Origin: Chamaecyparis obtusa
Taxonomy: Eukaryota > Streptophyta > Pinopsida > Cupressales > Cupressaceae
Assembly: GCA_027943335.1 (NCBI GenBank)
Contig: BSBK01001159.1
Coordinates: 372,001 to 436,000, forward strand
Length of the DNA: 64,000 bases
Direction of reading: 5' to 3'
The notes under the pieces were generated by a model. It was not told where the DNA came from. It searched no databases and saw only the letters and a list, made by a program, of their open reading frames with translations. The position numbers and the translations under genes are program-made. How positions within the stretch are numbered: the stretch's first letter is position 1; the number at the start of each line of letters is the position of its first letter. Shown in pieces: positions 50,710 through 63,510 of the stretch.

Positions 50710-51612
50710 ATGTATAAGAAGGAAGTGCCAAAGATGAACAAGGACAACTTTGCAATATGGAAAAGCCAAATGAGACTTCATATATCTGGAATTAGGAATT
50801 CTGCCCTCACCCTATTGGATAATGGCTACTTATCACCGCCTACTAGACCTTTGACTCTTGATCGATTGAGAGATAGACATGAGCATAATATTACTATGAT
50901 GGAGATTGCTGTTGCTCTATCAGATGCTGAATTTGAAGATGTCAAGGATTGCCTTACCTCAAAGGAAATGTGGGATAAACTTGCTTGAGTCTATGGTGGT
51001 GATGTTAATGTCAAGAGAGCCCAAGCTGAAAGCCTAAGAGGCAGGTTTGATGATATGAAAATGAAAGAAGGATAAAATATTGTGTAGTATACAAACCGAA
51101 TAAAGGAGGTAGTCAATGCTATCAGAGGATCTGGTGGTGTCATTGATGAAGATACAGTGGTAAGAAAAATTCTAAGGACATTGCTGCCTACTTATGCAAT
51201 TAGAATATCAGCTATACATGAAATGAGGTCTGCACCTGGCAACACTCTTACTCTTGATAGTCTGATTGGTAAGCTAACAAATTATGAGTTAAATAATTTT
51301 GATAATAGTATTGTACTGTCTGTTGAGTCTGCTTTCATGTCTTCTATGAAGATCGGTAAATATAGCAATAGAAATAATAGGGATGATAATGACAGTAACA
51401 CTGATGATGAGCTTGATGAACTTGAAGCTCTTATGGCCTGGAGGTTACCTAAAGGTAAAGGTAGATATAGGGATAAATTACCTTTAGCATGTTTTAACTA
51501 CAAAGAAGTTGGTCATATTGCTGCTAGATGCCCAAATAGGAAAGAAGATGATAGAAACAAAGATCGATTTGGTGAAGGAAGCTATGGGAGAAGAAACAAC
51601 AAAAGTTATTGA
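50710..51612 (+). pseudogene. copia gag
   Basis: ATG at 50710 with KMNKDNFAIWKSQMRLHI, the DUF4219-like start. Then come a UBN2-type capsid region (SKEMWDKLA, YTNRIKEVVNAI, VVRKILRTLLPTY, TLDSLIGKLTNYEL), an acidic linker, and a single zinc knuckle near 51490-51530 (CFNYKEVGHIAARC) whose second Cys is now Tyr. Stops at about 50986, 51073 and 51085 break the middle; the last two fit former Gln codons. The length, about 300 codons, is normal for the family. Confidence 0.85.
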
Positions 51613-51732
51613 CACTACAACAGGGATAACCAAGACAAAAATGATAAGGGAAAATAGGTATGTCACATTGCTGAAGAGAATGATACTAATACTGACATAG
51701 ATGATGATGTTGTTCAGTAGTATTTGTTGTGA

Positions 51733-54700
51733 TGAAGGATGATTTTGAGGAAGAAGAAAGGTATGTAGAGACAACACTCATTTCTAAAGTTAATAGAAAT
51801 GATACATGGATCATTGATAGTGGCTATACACATCACATGACTGGTAATGAAGAAAAGTTTGATCATCTTGAGCAATATAATGGAGGATCAGTAAAAATGG
51901 GTAATGATACACCATGTATGGTTAGAGGAAAATGATCTTTACTGATAAATGATAAAATCAAATGTGATAATGCTTATTGGGTAGAAGGACTAAATTAAAA
52001 TTTTCTAAGTGTGGCACAACTTAACAACTCAGGTCATCAAGTAGCTTTTGAGAGCAAGAAGGTAAAGATATTTGATGATGGAGGAAAACTTGTTGGAACA
52101 AGAGCACAATCCAAAGGCAACTTGTTTTATCTTCACAATGCTGAGTCTTCCTATTTAATGATGAAAAATGAGGATGCATGGTTATGGAATAAAATCTTAT
52201 GTCATGTAAACTTTGATAACATGATTAAGATCAGTAGAAAGAAAAAGGTTAGAGGTCTGCCTAGCCTAACTAAACCGAATCATGTTATGTGTCATCAATG
52301 TCAGAAAGGTAAGATGACAAAATCTAGTTTTAAGAGTAAAGACTATTCAACAAAGAGAATCTTGGAGTTAGTTCACATCAACCTATGTGGTCCCATGAGA
52401 ACTTAGAGCTACCATGGAGATAGATATTTTATTCAATTTTTTGATGATTACACTAGATTGATGACTGTAATGTTTTTAAAAGAGAAATCTGAGGCATTTA
52501 AGATGTTTAAATGGTATAAGGAAAAAGTAGAGAAAGAAATCGAGAAAGAAATGAAATGCTTGAGATCTAAAAGAGGTGGTGAATTTATTTCTGATGAATT
52601 TACTAACTATTGTAATGAGCATGGCATAAAAAGATAGGTTTCTGCCCTGAGAACACCTCAACAGAATGGGATTGTTGAAAGAAGGAATAGATCAATTATT
52701 GATTGCGCAAGGACACTGATGTTACAAAAGAATATTGCTCAGACATACTAGAGAGAGATAATCAACAGAGTTGTATATGTTATAAATCAAGTACAATTGA
52801 AGGACACAAACAAAACATCCTACAAGTTATGGTATGGTCACAAACCGATTGTAAGTTACTTCAAAATTTTTGGTAGCAAATGTTTTATTCTGAAAGATGA
52901 TAGAAATGGAAAGTTTGACACTAAAGGGGATGAAGGGATATTTCTTGGATATTCTACTAAAAGAAAATCTTACAAGTGTCTGAATAAAGTTACTAATAAG
53001 ATGATTGAAAGTGCCAATGTCAGAGTTGATGAGTTTGATGATAAAAATGGTGAAGAAAGCACTAGGGAGATGGAAGGCTATGGTAGATTCACTTACATTG
53101 AACATCCAGAGTACCTACCGAAGCCACAGGCTAAGTCGACCGAGCATCAAGAAAAAATCACTGAGGAACAACAAAGGGAAATCGAGGATCAGGAAGGAGC
53201 TATTGAGCAAGAAAATGAACCTGAACAGGATGAACAACAAAGAAGAGATCAAGTGCTGGCAAGATTTATCAAAAGACATCATCCTACGAACCAAATCATT
53301 AGAGACAAGAAAGCTGGCATGTTGACAAGAAGCAAGTTAAGACAAGGTACATGCTTAGCTTGTGAGTTTGAACTAAAAAATGTTAAGGTTGCATTGGAGA
53401 ATGATGAATGGATAAATGCAATGAATGAAGAGATAGAAAAAATTGAGAAAAACAAGACATGGACTTTAGTACCTAGACCAAAAGATAAGAATGTTATCAG
53501 TACTAAATGAATTTTCAGAAATAAGTTGAATGAGAATGGAGAGGTTACAAGGAACAAAGCTAGAATTGTATGCAAGGGATATGCACAAGAGGAAGGTATA
53601 GATTATGGTGAAACCTTTGCACTTGTTGCTAGACTAGAGTGAGTCTGCATGTTACTTGCATATGCAGCACATAAGAAGTTTAAAGTCTATCAAATGGATG
53701 TTAAGTCTTCTTTTCTTAATGGGATACTAGAAGAGGAGGTCTACATAGAACAACCAGAAGGGTTTGTTGATATAGATAAGCAAGACATGGTATGTAGACT
53801 ACACAAAGATTTATATGGTTTAAAGCAAGCACCAAGATCCTGGTATGAAAGACTGCATACTTATTTGTTAAGTATTGGTTTTGTTAGAACTAGTGAAAAC
53901 AACAATTTGTATATGAAAGGAGAGCCTGATGACACTATTTTGATTGTTGAAATATTTGTGGATGATATAATTTTTGGAGGACAAGATCATATCTATAAAT
54001 CATTTTCTGATGAGATGAGAAAAGAATTTGAAATGTCTATGTTTGGAGAGATTAAGTTCTTTCTAGGCTTGCAGGTTATTCAACATAATGATGGAATTTT
54101 CATCACAAAATCAAAGTACATAAAGGAAGTATTGAGAACATTTGGCATGGATGATGCTAAACTAGTTGGAACATCAATGGTCATAGGCTACAAATTGACT
54201 AAAGATGATGAATCTACATAGGTAAACCAGACATTGTACCGATCTATGATTGGTAAACTGATGTATGTAGTACACAGTAGACCAGACATTGCACATGCAG
54301 TGGGGATTGTTGCCAGATTTTTTGCCAATCCAAAGGATTCACATATGGTTGCAGTAAAAAGAATCTTGAGATACCTGAAGAAAATAGAGGAATATGGGTT
54401 ATGGTATCCTAAGGAAGGCAAGTTTGAACTAAGAGTCTACATCGATGCAGATTGGGCTGGAAATATAGATGACAGAAAGAGTACAACTAGAGGAGCATTT
54501 TTCTTTGGTGAAAGACTTGTTACTTGGACAAGTAAGAAACAACCTTGTATTTCTCAGTCTACTACCAAAGTAGAATATGTTTCTACTGCTACAAACTATT
54601 CAAACATTGTTTACATCAAGCAAGTGTTGGAAGGGATGAACGAGGTAATCATTGAGCCGATGATTATATATTGTGACAACACTAGTGCAATAAATATTTC

Positions 54701-54908
54701 TAAGAATCTTGTAATGCACTCAAAGACCAAGCATATTTATATTAAGTATCACTACTTAAGAGAAAAAGTACATGAGAAGCAAGTCAAACTGGAATATGTT
54801 ACATCAAAAGAGAAACTTGCTGATATTTTTACGAAGCCTCTACTGAAGGAAACTTTTGAATACTTGAGGACTAGACTAGGGGTCCATCCCCTGTCTACCG
54901 GTCACTAA
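51733..54908 (+). pseudogene. copia pol: protease, integrase, reverse transcriptase, RNase H
   Basis: Protease near 51808-51845 has WIIDSGYTHHMTG. The integrase N-terminus (52185-52330) has HVNF-H...CHQCQKGK. The integrase core has HINLCGP (near 52374, catalytic Asp now Asn), FDDYTR (near 52440) and NGIVERRNR (near 52670). Reverse transcriptase is at 53380-54230 with [24 protein letters not shown] and the active site [11 protein letters not shown] (near 53955). RNase H is at 54235-54908 with YIDADWAGN, IYCDNTSAI and LADIFTKPLLKE. In-frame stops at 52404, 52635, 53508, 53639 and 54219 and others inactivate it. The final 224 codons and the reverse transcriptase block (190 codons) are still open. 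Confidence 0.95.
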
Positions 54909-55432
54909 TGTGATTTGGAGGTTGCATCAGCCTAATCTTATTAGAAGATCATTCATGTCGATGCAACATAGTTCACACTTTGGATTATGTCTAAGGTTGT
55001 GAAATATTTGAGGAACAAGTGGCATAATAGTATACCAAGATACATTGCATGCACTGGACAACAGAGAGTTACATGGCTAATGTAGAGCTATATGTTTTAT
55101 GTTTTTCTTTGGCATTGTTTTCAAAGGGAGAGATAACAAATATGAAAAACTGAGAGATCACTGGAACATCTATCTAAAGGAGAGATAATCTAAGAAAGTC
55201 AGGGAGAGTTTTGAAGATTTGTTTTTGAGAACAAAAGGAATCCAAGAGCTAGAAAATCATATCTACAAAGGAAAGTCTGCACTTGCAATGTTGCTATGTA
55301 ATGTAGTGATTAAACATATTAAATATCAAGCTAGGGAGAGCTTACTGAGCTACAACATTTGCTTACATAGTTATAGAATAGATGTTTGGTATGTTTATGG
55401 TACATTCAATATTGCTTGAGTTGCCATCAATG

Positions 55433-55446
55433 CCAAAGGGAGAGAT
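55433..55446 (+). other. Polypurine tract
   Basis: GCCAAAGGGAGAGAT directly before the 3' LTR, similar to the tract at 39942-39959. Confidence 0.8.
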
Positions 55447-56949
55447 TGATGAACTACAACTGATTGAATACCTGAATGACTAGAAGATCAATGATTAGAG
55501 ATCACTAAGTACTGAAATGATATGTAAGCTAATTAAATCAGTCATTATGTTGTCATTGATGTCAACTAGTTTTGACAGTACTTATCATGATAGTTGCAAA
55601 TATCTAAACATCTATAAAAGAGAAGAAAAGATGAAGAACTGAGATATCTACATGGAGGAAGATGGATATGATAGATGAGGATAAGGAATACTCTTGGTAA
55701 CTTATTGATAAGTCTATGACCTCATATTGTTGACTTAATTATGTTACATTAATCTGTTATGAAGTTGGAAGCAAAACTTAACAAAGCAGTGTGGTCGGTA
55801 AATGAAGCACTTCAGTATACACCGAGCCAGTGTAGTGTATACCGAGTGATAGTATTAACTGAGCTTGTGTTCACCGACACATTTCTTTGTTAACTGAGTA
55901 TGGATGAAAGAACTAAATGTTTAGTTTAGCCAACATAAATTGATGAGCAGAATCTGTATGATTTTGAGGTTGAAGATAAAGTTTGTTATGAGATCCATGA
56001 CTAACACAATTTGAAGAAGATCTGAAGGATGGAATTGAAATGAGTTATTGAAGCATCTTCCGAAGAAGGTTTAAGTAGCAAAATCAATGAAGGAGATTAA
56101 GCAACAAAATTTGATGGATGAAAAGAAAATAGTTTACTTGTCTATATAAGAGACATTGGTTTCATTATTGAAACTATGCCAAAAGGAGACTAGAGAGATT
56201 TCACGTGAACACAACTTCATGCATGCCTGATCAGACTAGTTGAAGAAGAAATGAACTGTAGAATAGTACAGAGCGTTAGAGAGTTTTTATCGAGGGATAG
56301 TAAGTTATTGAATATTGATGAACTATATTGAAATATTGATCAAAGGATTTTTATGGGCTTAGAATAGATCTGAACATTTGCAAAATCAAGTTGTATTATA
56401 ATAAGATCACCTACTGTTTTATTTTAACCATTGTAACAGAAAAATCTCTTAACTGAGTGGACTTAACCATCTTATGATTGCCCTATGCCATTCATAGAAT
56501 GTACATTATTATCCTATCAAACCCATAGTGAATGCTAGTTGGATGATAATTGTTAATCTTAGATCCTCTAACAAGGTCACACCTTACAGTGTGTTTTGTA
56601 ACCTTTAATAGGATTGGCTCTTCACCGAGCTCATTTCAGAAGAATGAAAAGTATTTTGGGTTACCGGTCCTAGGTGGTTTTTCCCTTAACAGGGTTTCCA
56701 TGTTAAATCATTATGTTATGTGTTTCTATGATGAATTCTTTGTTATCATACTACATATTGCATATTTGATTTGTTCGGTAATCACAGTGAGTAATTAACT
56801 GGTAATCGGTAAAGGCACAAATAGTTTAGTATTTTATGTTACTGAGTTGCAGATATTTGCTGAATTTGTTTTAAGTGATAAATTTTTTAATTGGGACTAT
56901 TGGATAAATGATCTAAATAATTCACCCCCCCCTCTCAGTTATTATAACA
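55447..56949 (+). repeat. 3' LTR of the complete copia element
   Basis: 1503 bp, TGATGAACTACAACTG...TTATTATAACA, followed at once by CCCTC. Confidence 0.95.
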
Positions 56950-56954
56950 CCCTC
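56950..56954. repeat. Target-site duplication CCCTC, right copy
   Basis: Exact match to 49130-49134. PMD coding sequence resumes here. Confidence 0.9.
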
Positions 56955-57779
56955 TAGGGTCCTTAGATTGATTTTAGGATAGCACAAGATGTGCTAGTAG
57001 GCCTGCCACACTTGTCCTGGGATATGAGAGAGCATATTGTTGATGCCAGCATGACTGATGATTATGCTTAGTGGCTCATTTAGAACCCATTTCTATGATT
57101 TATAGATCTGGTAGAGTTTGTTCCAAGTATAGATGACAGGTTTGATGATGATGATGATGGTGGTGGTGGCAGAGGAGGTCAACGGGGCAGACATGTTGGT
57201 AGATCCAGACATGGTGATAGAGTTGTGATTCTTGTTATCATTACCTCAAATTTTTCTAGAGGTGGTGTGTGTATGCATGGCACTAGAGTATGAGTTAGAG
57301 GTGGGAAATTCCAATCCCTTCATCAGGTTGACTGGGTGAGATTAGGTGGATGGGGTCAGAATAGAATTTTAGTTTTTTGACCGGTTGCCCCTAATTTGGT
57401 TGCACAGATTGGTGCACAGGCCATAGTATAGGTTGATCCTTATATTGGGCCATAGATGCCACATATTTCAAAGGTTCCATAGGCTCCACCATCCCATACA
57501 CTATCATCTCAAGAACCACCAGCTTAGGCAACACCATCATAGGTCGCACCCTCATAGGCACCTAGAAGACTAGCTTTAGATGTCTAGTATTTATAGGGTG
57601 ATGTGACTGAGATCAAAAAATAGGTTACATAAATGAGTACAGTGATGCAAACCTTTATGGTTGCTATGAGTCAACATGGGTTACAAGCTAGCTTGAGTAG
57701 GGGTCCTGACATAGGTCCTGATGGTCTAGGTACAAATGATGCTGGAGGTAGTGCAGGAAAAGGTGCAGGTGGTAGTTGA

Positions 57780-58145
57780 TTGATATGATATGCCCCTCTC
57801 TGATTGATACACATGGATTTTTATGATTTTTGATCGAGACTTGTACATTTCACATATTGTTTTATCAGATTCTTCTTATATTTGATGGATACTTTATGAT
57901 ATGGACTTTGATTATACAAGCTTTGATGACACCATGGACTTTGATTTACTTTTCTTTATATGATGTCATTATGTGTTGGATTTGATTTCTAGATGATTTA
58001 TGATATGCAGTTCTACATGATCCTATTTCTATATTTTTTATTTTTATGCTTTTTACATGCCAATATGATATGAATGCACATGCTATGCTTATCTTAATTT
58101 GGATGAGTGTCTTACGTATGACCTAGATTAGATGGATGCATTTAT
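57780..58145. other. 3' flank of the PMD relic, nothing recognised
   Basis: T-rich and low in complexity, with many TGATATG words. It could include the PMD 3' UTR. No poly(A) signal stands out. Confidence 0.4.
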
Positions 58146-59378
58146 TGTTGATCCCTAAGTTTTGTTGTCTATTAGTGTTCTACACTTAGTCATTTTTTAG
58201 GTAATGTTGGTCAGTCATCACTACGACCGAGCCATCTAGTAAAGACCGAGTTATGTCTAGACTTGTATTTTGTACAGTTACCAAGTAGTAGTTACTGTAG
58301 AGAAAGTCAAAGGTCACTAAGTACTTCAATAATATTTGATAATTTTATGCCAAGTTGTGTAGATATATCAGTGCTGAGCACCAATATATGAAGAATAGTT
58401 AATGCCGAGTGTTAGAGACTTCATATGCCGAGTAAGCCAGATTTGACATATGTGTTTGTAATGGCACAAACACTAAGGTAAACCATTTTGGTTGAAATCT
58501 ACACAACATTTAATGTTTGTTGATGGAATCACAAAGGTGATTATGCCTTAGATTTGTAATCATTAATCCCTATGTAATCTATGTATCCAATTAGATTTAG
58601 GGAATGCTTAAGCGACATAAGTAGAAAATCTAGATCGTTGATCTTGATCTAGGAGGATTTTTTTTTTGTCTATATGAGATGAGATTTGAACCCTAAAATT
58701 ATGTATGAGTGTAAGAGAGTATGGGAAGAGTATGAAGTATCTCATATATAGAACAAAGAAGCAATTTTTGATATAGGCAGAGATCAGTTAAAGTGAGCAA
58801 TCAAGGAAGTGAAGGATATAATAGAGATATATTTGATTGAGGAGATCAAACAAGTATTGGAAGGAGAAGATTTTTTATCAGCACCAAAGTGCAAACTGAA
58901 GGATCAAGTACTGAGTCATTTTAGTAGGTGAATTAAGGAAAATCTCTTTACAGAGTGGTCCTAATAGGCCTAAGTAAATCTCTTAACCAAGTGCTTACTT
59001 TGTTGTAAGTTTAAATCCTTTTGCCAAGGTAGATTGAATAAGTCTATAAGATCTTAGTAGGGCAGACCCCTCATAGGGTAGATCATTAGTTTATGATAAA
59101 AAATTTGTAGCCCTAACATGAAAACTTTAATATTGCAGTAGTGAAGATTTGTGGGTGTCATCCCCACCCTAGTTTTACCTTTCAAGGGTTTCTTGGTAAC
59201 CAAAATCTTTGTGTTATGTTTCAATTTCATAAATGAAGATTAGAATGTTGGATCTATTTCAGTATTGAATTTGATGTTTATGTTATGCAAGTGAATTTAT
59301 GTCAAAATAGAATTAATAGTAGATATCTGATTCACCCCCCCTCTTAGTATCTCACTTTCCCACAATAGATTTCCAACA
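58146..59378 (+). repeat. 5' LTR of the third ORF2-family element
   Basis: 1233 bp by its ends TGTTGATCCC...TTTCCAACA, close in length to 2620-3846 and 30406-31650. Shares CACCCCCCCTCTTAGTATCTCAC near its end. The left end is set by the TGTTG/CAACA terminal repeat; no partner LTR was found to confirm it. Confidence 0.65.
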
Positions 59379-59391
59379 ATTGGTACAGAGC
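59379..59391 (+). other. Primer binding site with a two-base deletion
   Basis: ATTGGTACAGAGC is the tRNA-Met-type site ATTGGTATCAGAGC lacking one or two bases in its middle. Confidence 0.65.
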
Positions 59392-59438
59392 TAAGTCTCT
59401 TAAAGAAGTCTAATCACTTATGAGTTAAGGTCTTTGAG

Positions 59439-60783
59439 ATGGAGGTTTATCAGTTGGGAAAGATCATAGAGAATCAAAAGATTGACATTCAGCTTGCACT
59501 ACATCAGCTTGAAGCATCTAGAGGTGAATTGAAGAAATCCTTAAGCAGAAGGAGAGAATTGGAAATTCAACAAAATGAAACTCAATATCAAGAAGAGGAT
59601 ACTGGAGGTCTATTTGACATGGTAATTCTACTGAAAGTGACAAAGCTATAACAAAACTTCTGGAGAAAAATAACCCACTGAGTGAAGACATAAAAAATTT
59701 GAAGAGGGAATAGGAAATAAAATCAGTAAGTTTTTGTGAGGTAACCAAATAGAAAAAGAAAGTTGAAGAAGACAAGACAATGGCTAAAGCAGACAAAAGA
59801 CAATTGTCTATAAGACTTGATGAAAGGACATGTGACATGAAAAGGTTGACAAACAATTAATTGGACATGGTGAATCAACTGTTAGTTGCTAATCAAGAGT
59901 TGAGTGAGAAAATGTGGAAATCAAAAATCTGAGATCAGAAAATAGCCAACTGAAGAATGAGCTAAGATCTAAAAAATATCTCAATGAGAGGATGAACAAT
60001 CCTAATGAAGTTGTGAAATACTTTGAAGAACTATTAAGGTCACCTAGAAGATCTAGTGATACTTCTAGACTTGGACATGATGGGAACTTATCATCCACTG
60101 AAGACGGAGAATCATCAAAGAGAGGAGAACAAATAAATGCAAAGTCAAAGAACAAGAAACCCACATACCATTATTGTGGAAAGCCAAGACACACAAAAAA
60201 AATCTACAAAAGTAAAAATGGTAAGTCCAATCCTAAACAAAATTTCAATGGAAATTGTTTTCATTGTAAGAAACATGGACGTCAGGCACAAGAAGCAGAT
60301 TAAAGGTCAGTAATCCACCTACTACACCTAGATTTCAAGGACATTATTTTAACTATCATAAATATGGTCATAGAGCACAAGAGTGTAGATCCAAAGCCAA
60401 GTGGACATTCAATAAGAAGACTAAAGTACCTAGGAAAGGTAACACATACAATTGGGACTACAATACATGGTATAGTTGTCATTATTGTGGACAATATTTT
60501 CATATTGGAGTAAACTATTTGAAGACACATTTTAGAGGCAAATCCAAAATTTGGATGAGTGGAAGTTTGGTTTGTTAAAAATGGAACAAAATTGGTCACA
60601 TTAAAAGAGACTACATAGCACATATAACGAGAAATGAACAAATCAAGAATGAAGAGAATTTTTAACATATAAGAAACTAGATGAATAAGACATGGAGAAA
60701 GAAAGAAGAAGCAAGCAGTAGTGGAGCCAATGAACTTGAGGTCACCCAATCCAATGGATCAGGTGATCACACTATTTCAAACT
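59439..60783 (+). pseudogene. gag of the third ORF2-family element
   Basis: ATG 59439 opens a 70-codon coiled-coil start (VYQLGKIIENQKIDIQLAL). A frameshift near 59620 leads into ITKLLEKNNPLSEDIKNLKRE and ADKRQLSIRLDERTCDMKRL, which match the gag at 31715. Zinc knuckles follow in decayed form: YHYCGKPRHTKK (near 60165), CFHCKKHGRQAQ (near 60255), then others near 60350, 60480 and 60590. The repeat count and order parallel the other copy. Stops again fall mostly at Gln positions. Confidence 0.65.
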
Positions 60784-60790
60784 AAGAAAA

Positions 60791-60800
60791 AAGGTATGTG
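60791..60800 (+). promoter_or_regulatory. Possible 5' splice site after gag
   Basis: AAGGTATGTG, the counterpart of 33041-33050 in the other family member. Confidence 0.4.
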
Positions 60801-60930
60801 AGGAAATGAATCTTAAAATGATTTATTTTACATCATTTCATAACATTTGATAGGTTAAAGTCCATATCTACATAAATTAAGATGCACTAGGATAGGTTTG
60901 AGAAAGAAAGCTGGTGTGTGTGCTTCTTGG

Positions 60931-62583
60931 TTTTCTTGCACAATTGCTAAGAAGACCTTGCTTGTCTTCTTCAAGGATCCTAATCTGCTTTAGGATCTCA
61001 AAAGGCTTAGATGATTAAATAAGGCCTTGTCTAACTCTTCTCTAAGATTCTAACTCCTTGTGCTTAACCTTGAAGGACAAACACCCTTTAGTTACTTCAA
61101 TGCTTTCTCCTACACTTAGAAAGCTCTAAGTGCCATCTTCACACAAACCTTCAAACTCATTATAGGGGTGCCAAACATATTGAAAAAATTCCATATGTTT
61201 CCATTTGGATCCATCTTGAAGGATCTCCAAGCCCATTTCTACCGGGTTCAAGATTTAGTTTTGAGGAGGCCTAATTAGGTCCAATTCCTTGTAGCCCTTG
61301 ACAAGGTCCTTTTCCACTTTCCTGCCAAAACATTCCAAAAAAATTGTAAAAATAATCCCACATTCGAGTACCCTTTTGGATTTTATGAAGGATTCTGAAG
61401 GTTTTAGACACCTAGGTCTTCCATACACAGGCTTCCTATTATCTAGGTCAAATAGGGCTAATAGGCCTAGTTTTTAGGACCTTACTGGTTTCTTGCTCAA
61501 ATCTCAATCAAATAGATTGGTGAGTTCTCAATCCTCCTAACATGAAATGATATGATTATATCCCACCTAGAAATATGATTATTCCATACTTTACTTCAAT
61601 CCCCTGCAAGAAATCTCCAAATCTTCACTGTCAAACCTCTAACTAGGCACTCTAAGCTCGCCTAGGGATTGATCTTATAAATAGAAACTTGAATCTTCAT
61701 GAATCCTACAAATAAATATATATAGACCAATGGCTCCCCTAAAACATTCATCTACCCTTAAGAAGATCCCGTGGCTAGATTTCATGGGGGAGCCATAGAA
61801 AGACAAACTGGTTAGGACAGGACCAGGAAAACTTCTAGACCTTAATCTATTTATTCAAGACACTAAATCAACTCAAATAAACTTGCTTACAAAATGAAAA
61901 AGTATTATAACTATCCTATGAACATAAATATAATACTAAATCAAGGCATTCAATCCATATAGTATCACTATTACACTATAATGCTCGGTATCTTCACATA
62001 ACTAGAATTGCAGAGCTGCTTCACTATTCAAAAACTTGATTACAATACTCTCTACCTTGGGATTCAATATTGAGAGAGTCTTGGATGTCATTCTCAATGT
62101 TTCTAGGCCATGTTAGTTCATCTCCACTCCTATCTTTTAGGGAATCCAATTTTTTCGAGTTGCATGCAACATTTGCAATAAATTGCCAATGTTGTCATGA
62201 CAACTTTTGGCATCTTTTACATTCATTAGGCCAACTAGAATATAGGCCTCTATGATATGTGGTTTGAAGAAATAACCTCATTAATGAACTCAAGGTATCT
62301 TTCTTACATATCTCATGTGTTTAGAACATATTAATAATCTCAAATCCAAACTTTAAGCTTCTAAGGCTAAGCTATCAAAAAAAACTAACAATGACTAATT
62401 GGTGACCTTAGTTCTAACACTAACTCACCTAGTCCACATGAAATTCTAAGGTCTCAAAGAAAACTCACAACTCAACTCACAACTCTGACTTGGCTAATGT
62501 CAGATACAAGCCAAAATGACATAGAATTAGGAGGCTAGCCTAGGTGCTCCTGCACCATCCTCCCCAAGTAAAAGCTTTCAATA
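60931..62583. other. Unassigned stretch
   Basis: About 1.65 kb without a convincing frame on either strand. The composition is less AT-rich than elsewhere, with CCTAGG and AAGGCC words. It separates the truncated ORF2-family element from the chromovirus LTR and may be another element's non-coding region. No LTR ends were identified. Confidence 0.4.
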
Positions 62584-63510
62584 TGTAATCATCTAAAAAT
62601 GGTCATCTAGACTATTAGCCCCTTGCTAGCATTATTTGCTAAAATCATCAATTGCTTATTCTTGATCAAATACTATTTTTATCATTTATTCGATTATTTT
62701 CTATGGGCTAACCATCTTATCCTAAAGTCTTTATTTAATCAAAAGGAATTCCCTCCCCTTTTATTAAATAAAAAAATCCCCCACTTTTCATCTTATCCTA
62801 AGTTGCACAAATAAAGTATTTTATAAAAAAGGAAAAAGCACTTTTTGTCTCATATGGGCACAAAACTCAACTCTTATTTTCTCATTGGAGGATACTTGTA
62901 CACATGGATTACTCCTCCTTAATGCTCCACCCTTGATTAAATCTTTTGCCTCTTAATCTCCATGGTCCATTCCTTCTCATTTCTTATAAAAGGAGACCTC
63001 TCTTCTTCATTCTAGACCCCCAACTTTTTATGCTAATCTTATGCTGCAGGATTTCTTGGAGACTTTGGAACTTTTGAAGACTTTGGAGCTTTTTGGAGAT
63101 CTTATTTCATTTAGCCTTCATTTCTTTCATTCTTAGCTTAGCCTCATGTTTATGCTTTCTTAGCTTAGTTTCTTTTCATGCTGTAGTTTACTTCACATAG
63201 ATTAATTAGCTTGGATTGTAACACTTGCATCTTTCTTTTCATAGCTTAGCTCTCATTCTCATTTCTAGCATAGTTGCATTTCATTCTCATATTGATTCTT
63301 GAGGATATTGGCATTCTTTCCCTTGTCTCCATTGAATCTCCCATTGCATGGTTTACTAGCAAGGTCATAGGCTTAATAGCTCTAGCTGAGAGCACTCTTA
63401 ACACCCTTGCACTCCATGCCTAGGGAGCTCTAGGTCACTTTTCAAGGTTTCCCATTCATGGATTCCCTTGGAAGTAAAGACTTAGAGAAGTGCACTATTT
63501 AGTGTGTACA
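62584..63510 (-). repeat. 3' LTR of the right-edge chromovirus
   Basis: About 927 bp. On the minus strand it runs TGTACACACTAAAT to TGATTACA, and it aligns with the solo LTR 25435-26418 along its length. Integrase-chromodomain coding sequence reads into it from the right. The 5' LTR would be beyond the window. Confidence 0.8.

Larger units (their letters stand above)
49135..56949 (+). mobile_element. Complete Ty1/copia retrotransposon (decayed)
   Basis: 7815 bp with two full LTRs, primer site, gag, protease, integrase, reverse transcriptase, RNase H and polypurine tract, flanked by exact CCCTC duplications. The LTRs differ at scattered sites, mainly transitions, and gag and pol have about a dozen stops, so it inserted a long time ago. 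It split the PMD exon. Its LTR ends resemble those of the ORF2-family elements, so it may belong to the group that could mobilise them. Confidence 0.95.
48169..57779 (+). pseudogene. PMD (plant mobile domain) gene relic, split by a copia element
   Basis: The coding parts are 48169-49134 and 56950-57779; the copia element lies between. The first part has AMVERWHSDHNTFHLP, GEMTITLEDVYHLLWI and, further on, a run with QLWTWEHLPIT and WRPYLGYEKWVEDV. These match the PMD family (MAIN-like proteins and the so-called protein phosphatase 7 long-form homologues), found in plants and often carried by transposons. After the insertion the protein resumes with RVLRLILG, the family's R-x-L-R-Q-F-G site with changes, and ends in an Asp-rich and Gly/Arg-rich tail (DDDDDGGGGRGG) and an AGGSAGKGAGGS terminus. 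Nearly every stop in the second part lies at a likely CAG or CAA codon. PMD proteins act in the nucleus in silencing and genome stability in known cases; this copy cannot. Confidence 0.7.
58146..60930 (+). mobile_element. 5' part of a third ORF2-family element
   Basis: 5' LTR, primer site and gag in the same order as the element at 30406, followed by the shared AAGGTATGTG site and about 130 bases of alignable sequence containing AAGATGCACTAGGATA (AAGATGCATTTGGATA at about 33120). Homology then ends near 60930, so ORF2 and the 3' LTR are missing here. Confidence 0.7.

Noticed and set aside
59518..60749. Minus-strand ORFs of 91-149 codons.
   Set aside because: Antisense to the gag coiled coil and zinc knuckles; low-complexity Ser/Leu/Phe composition is expected from that.
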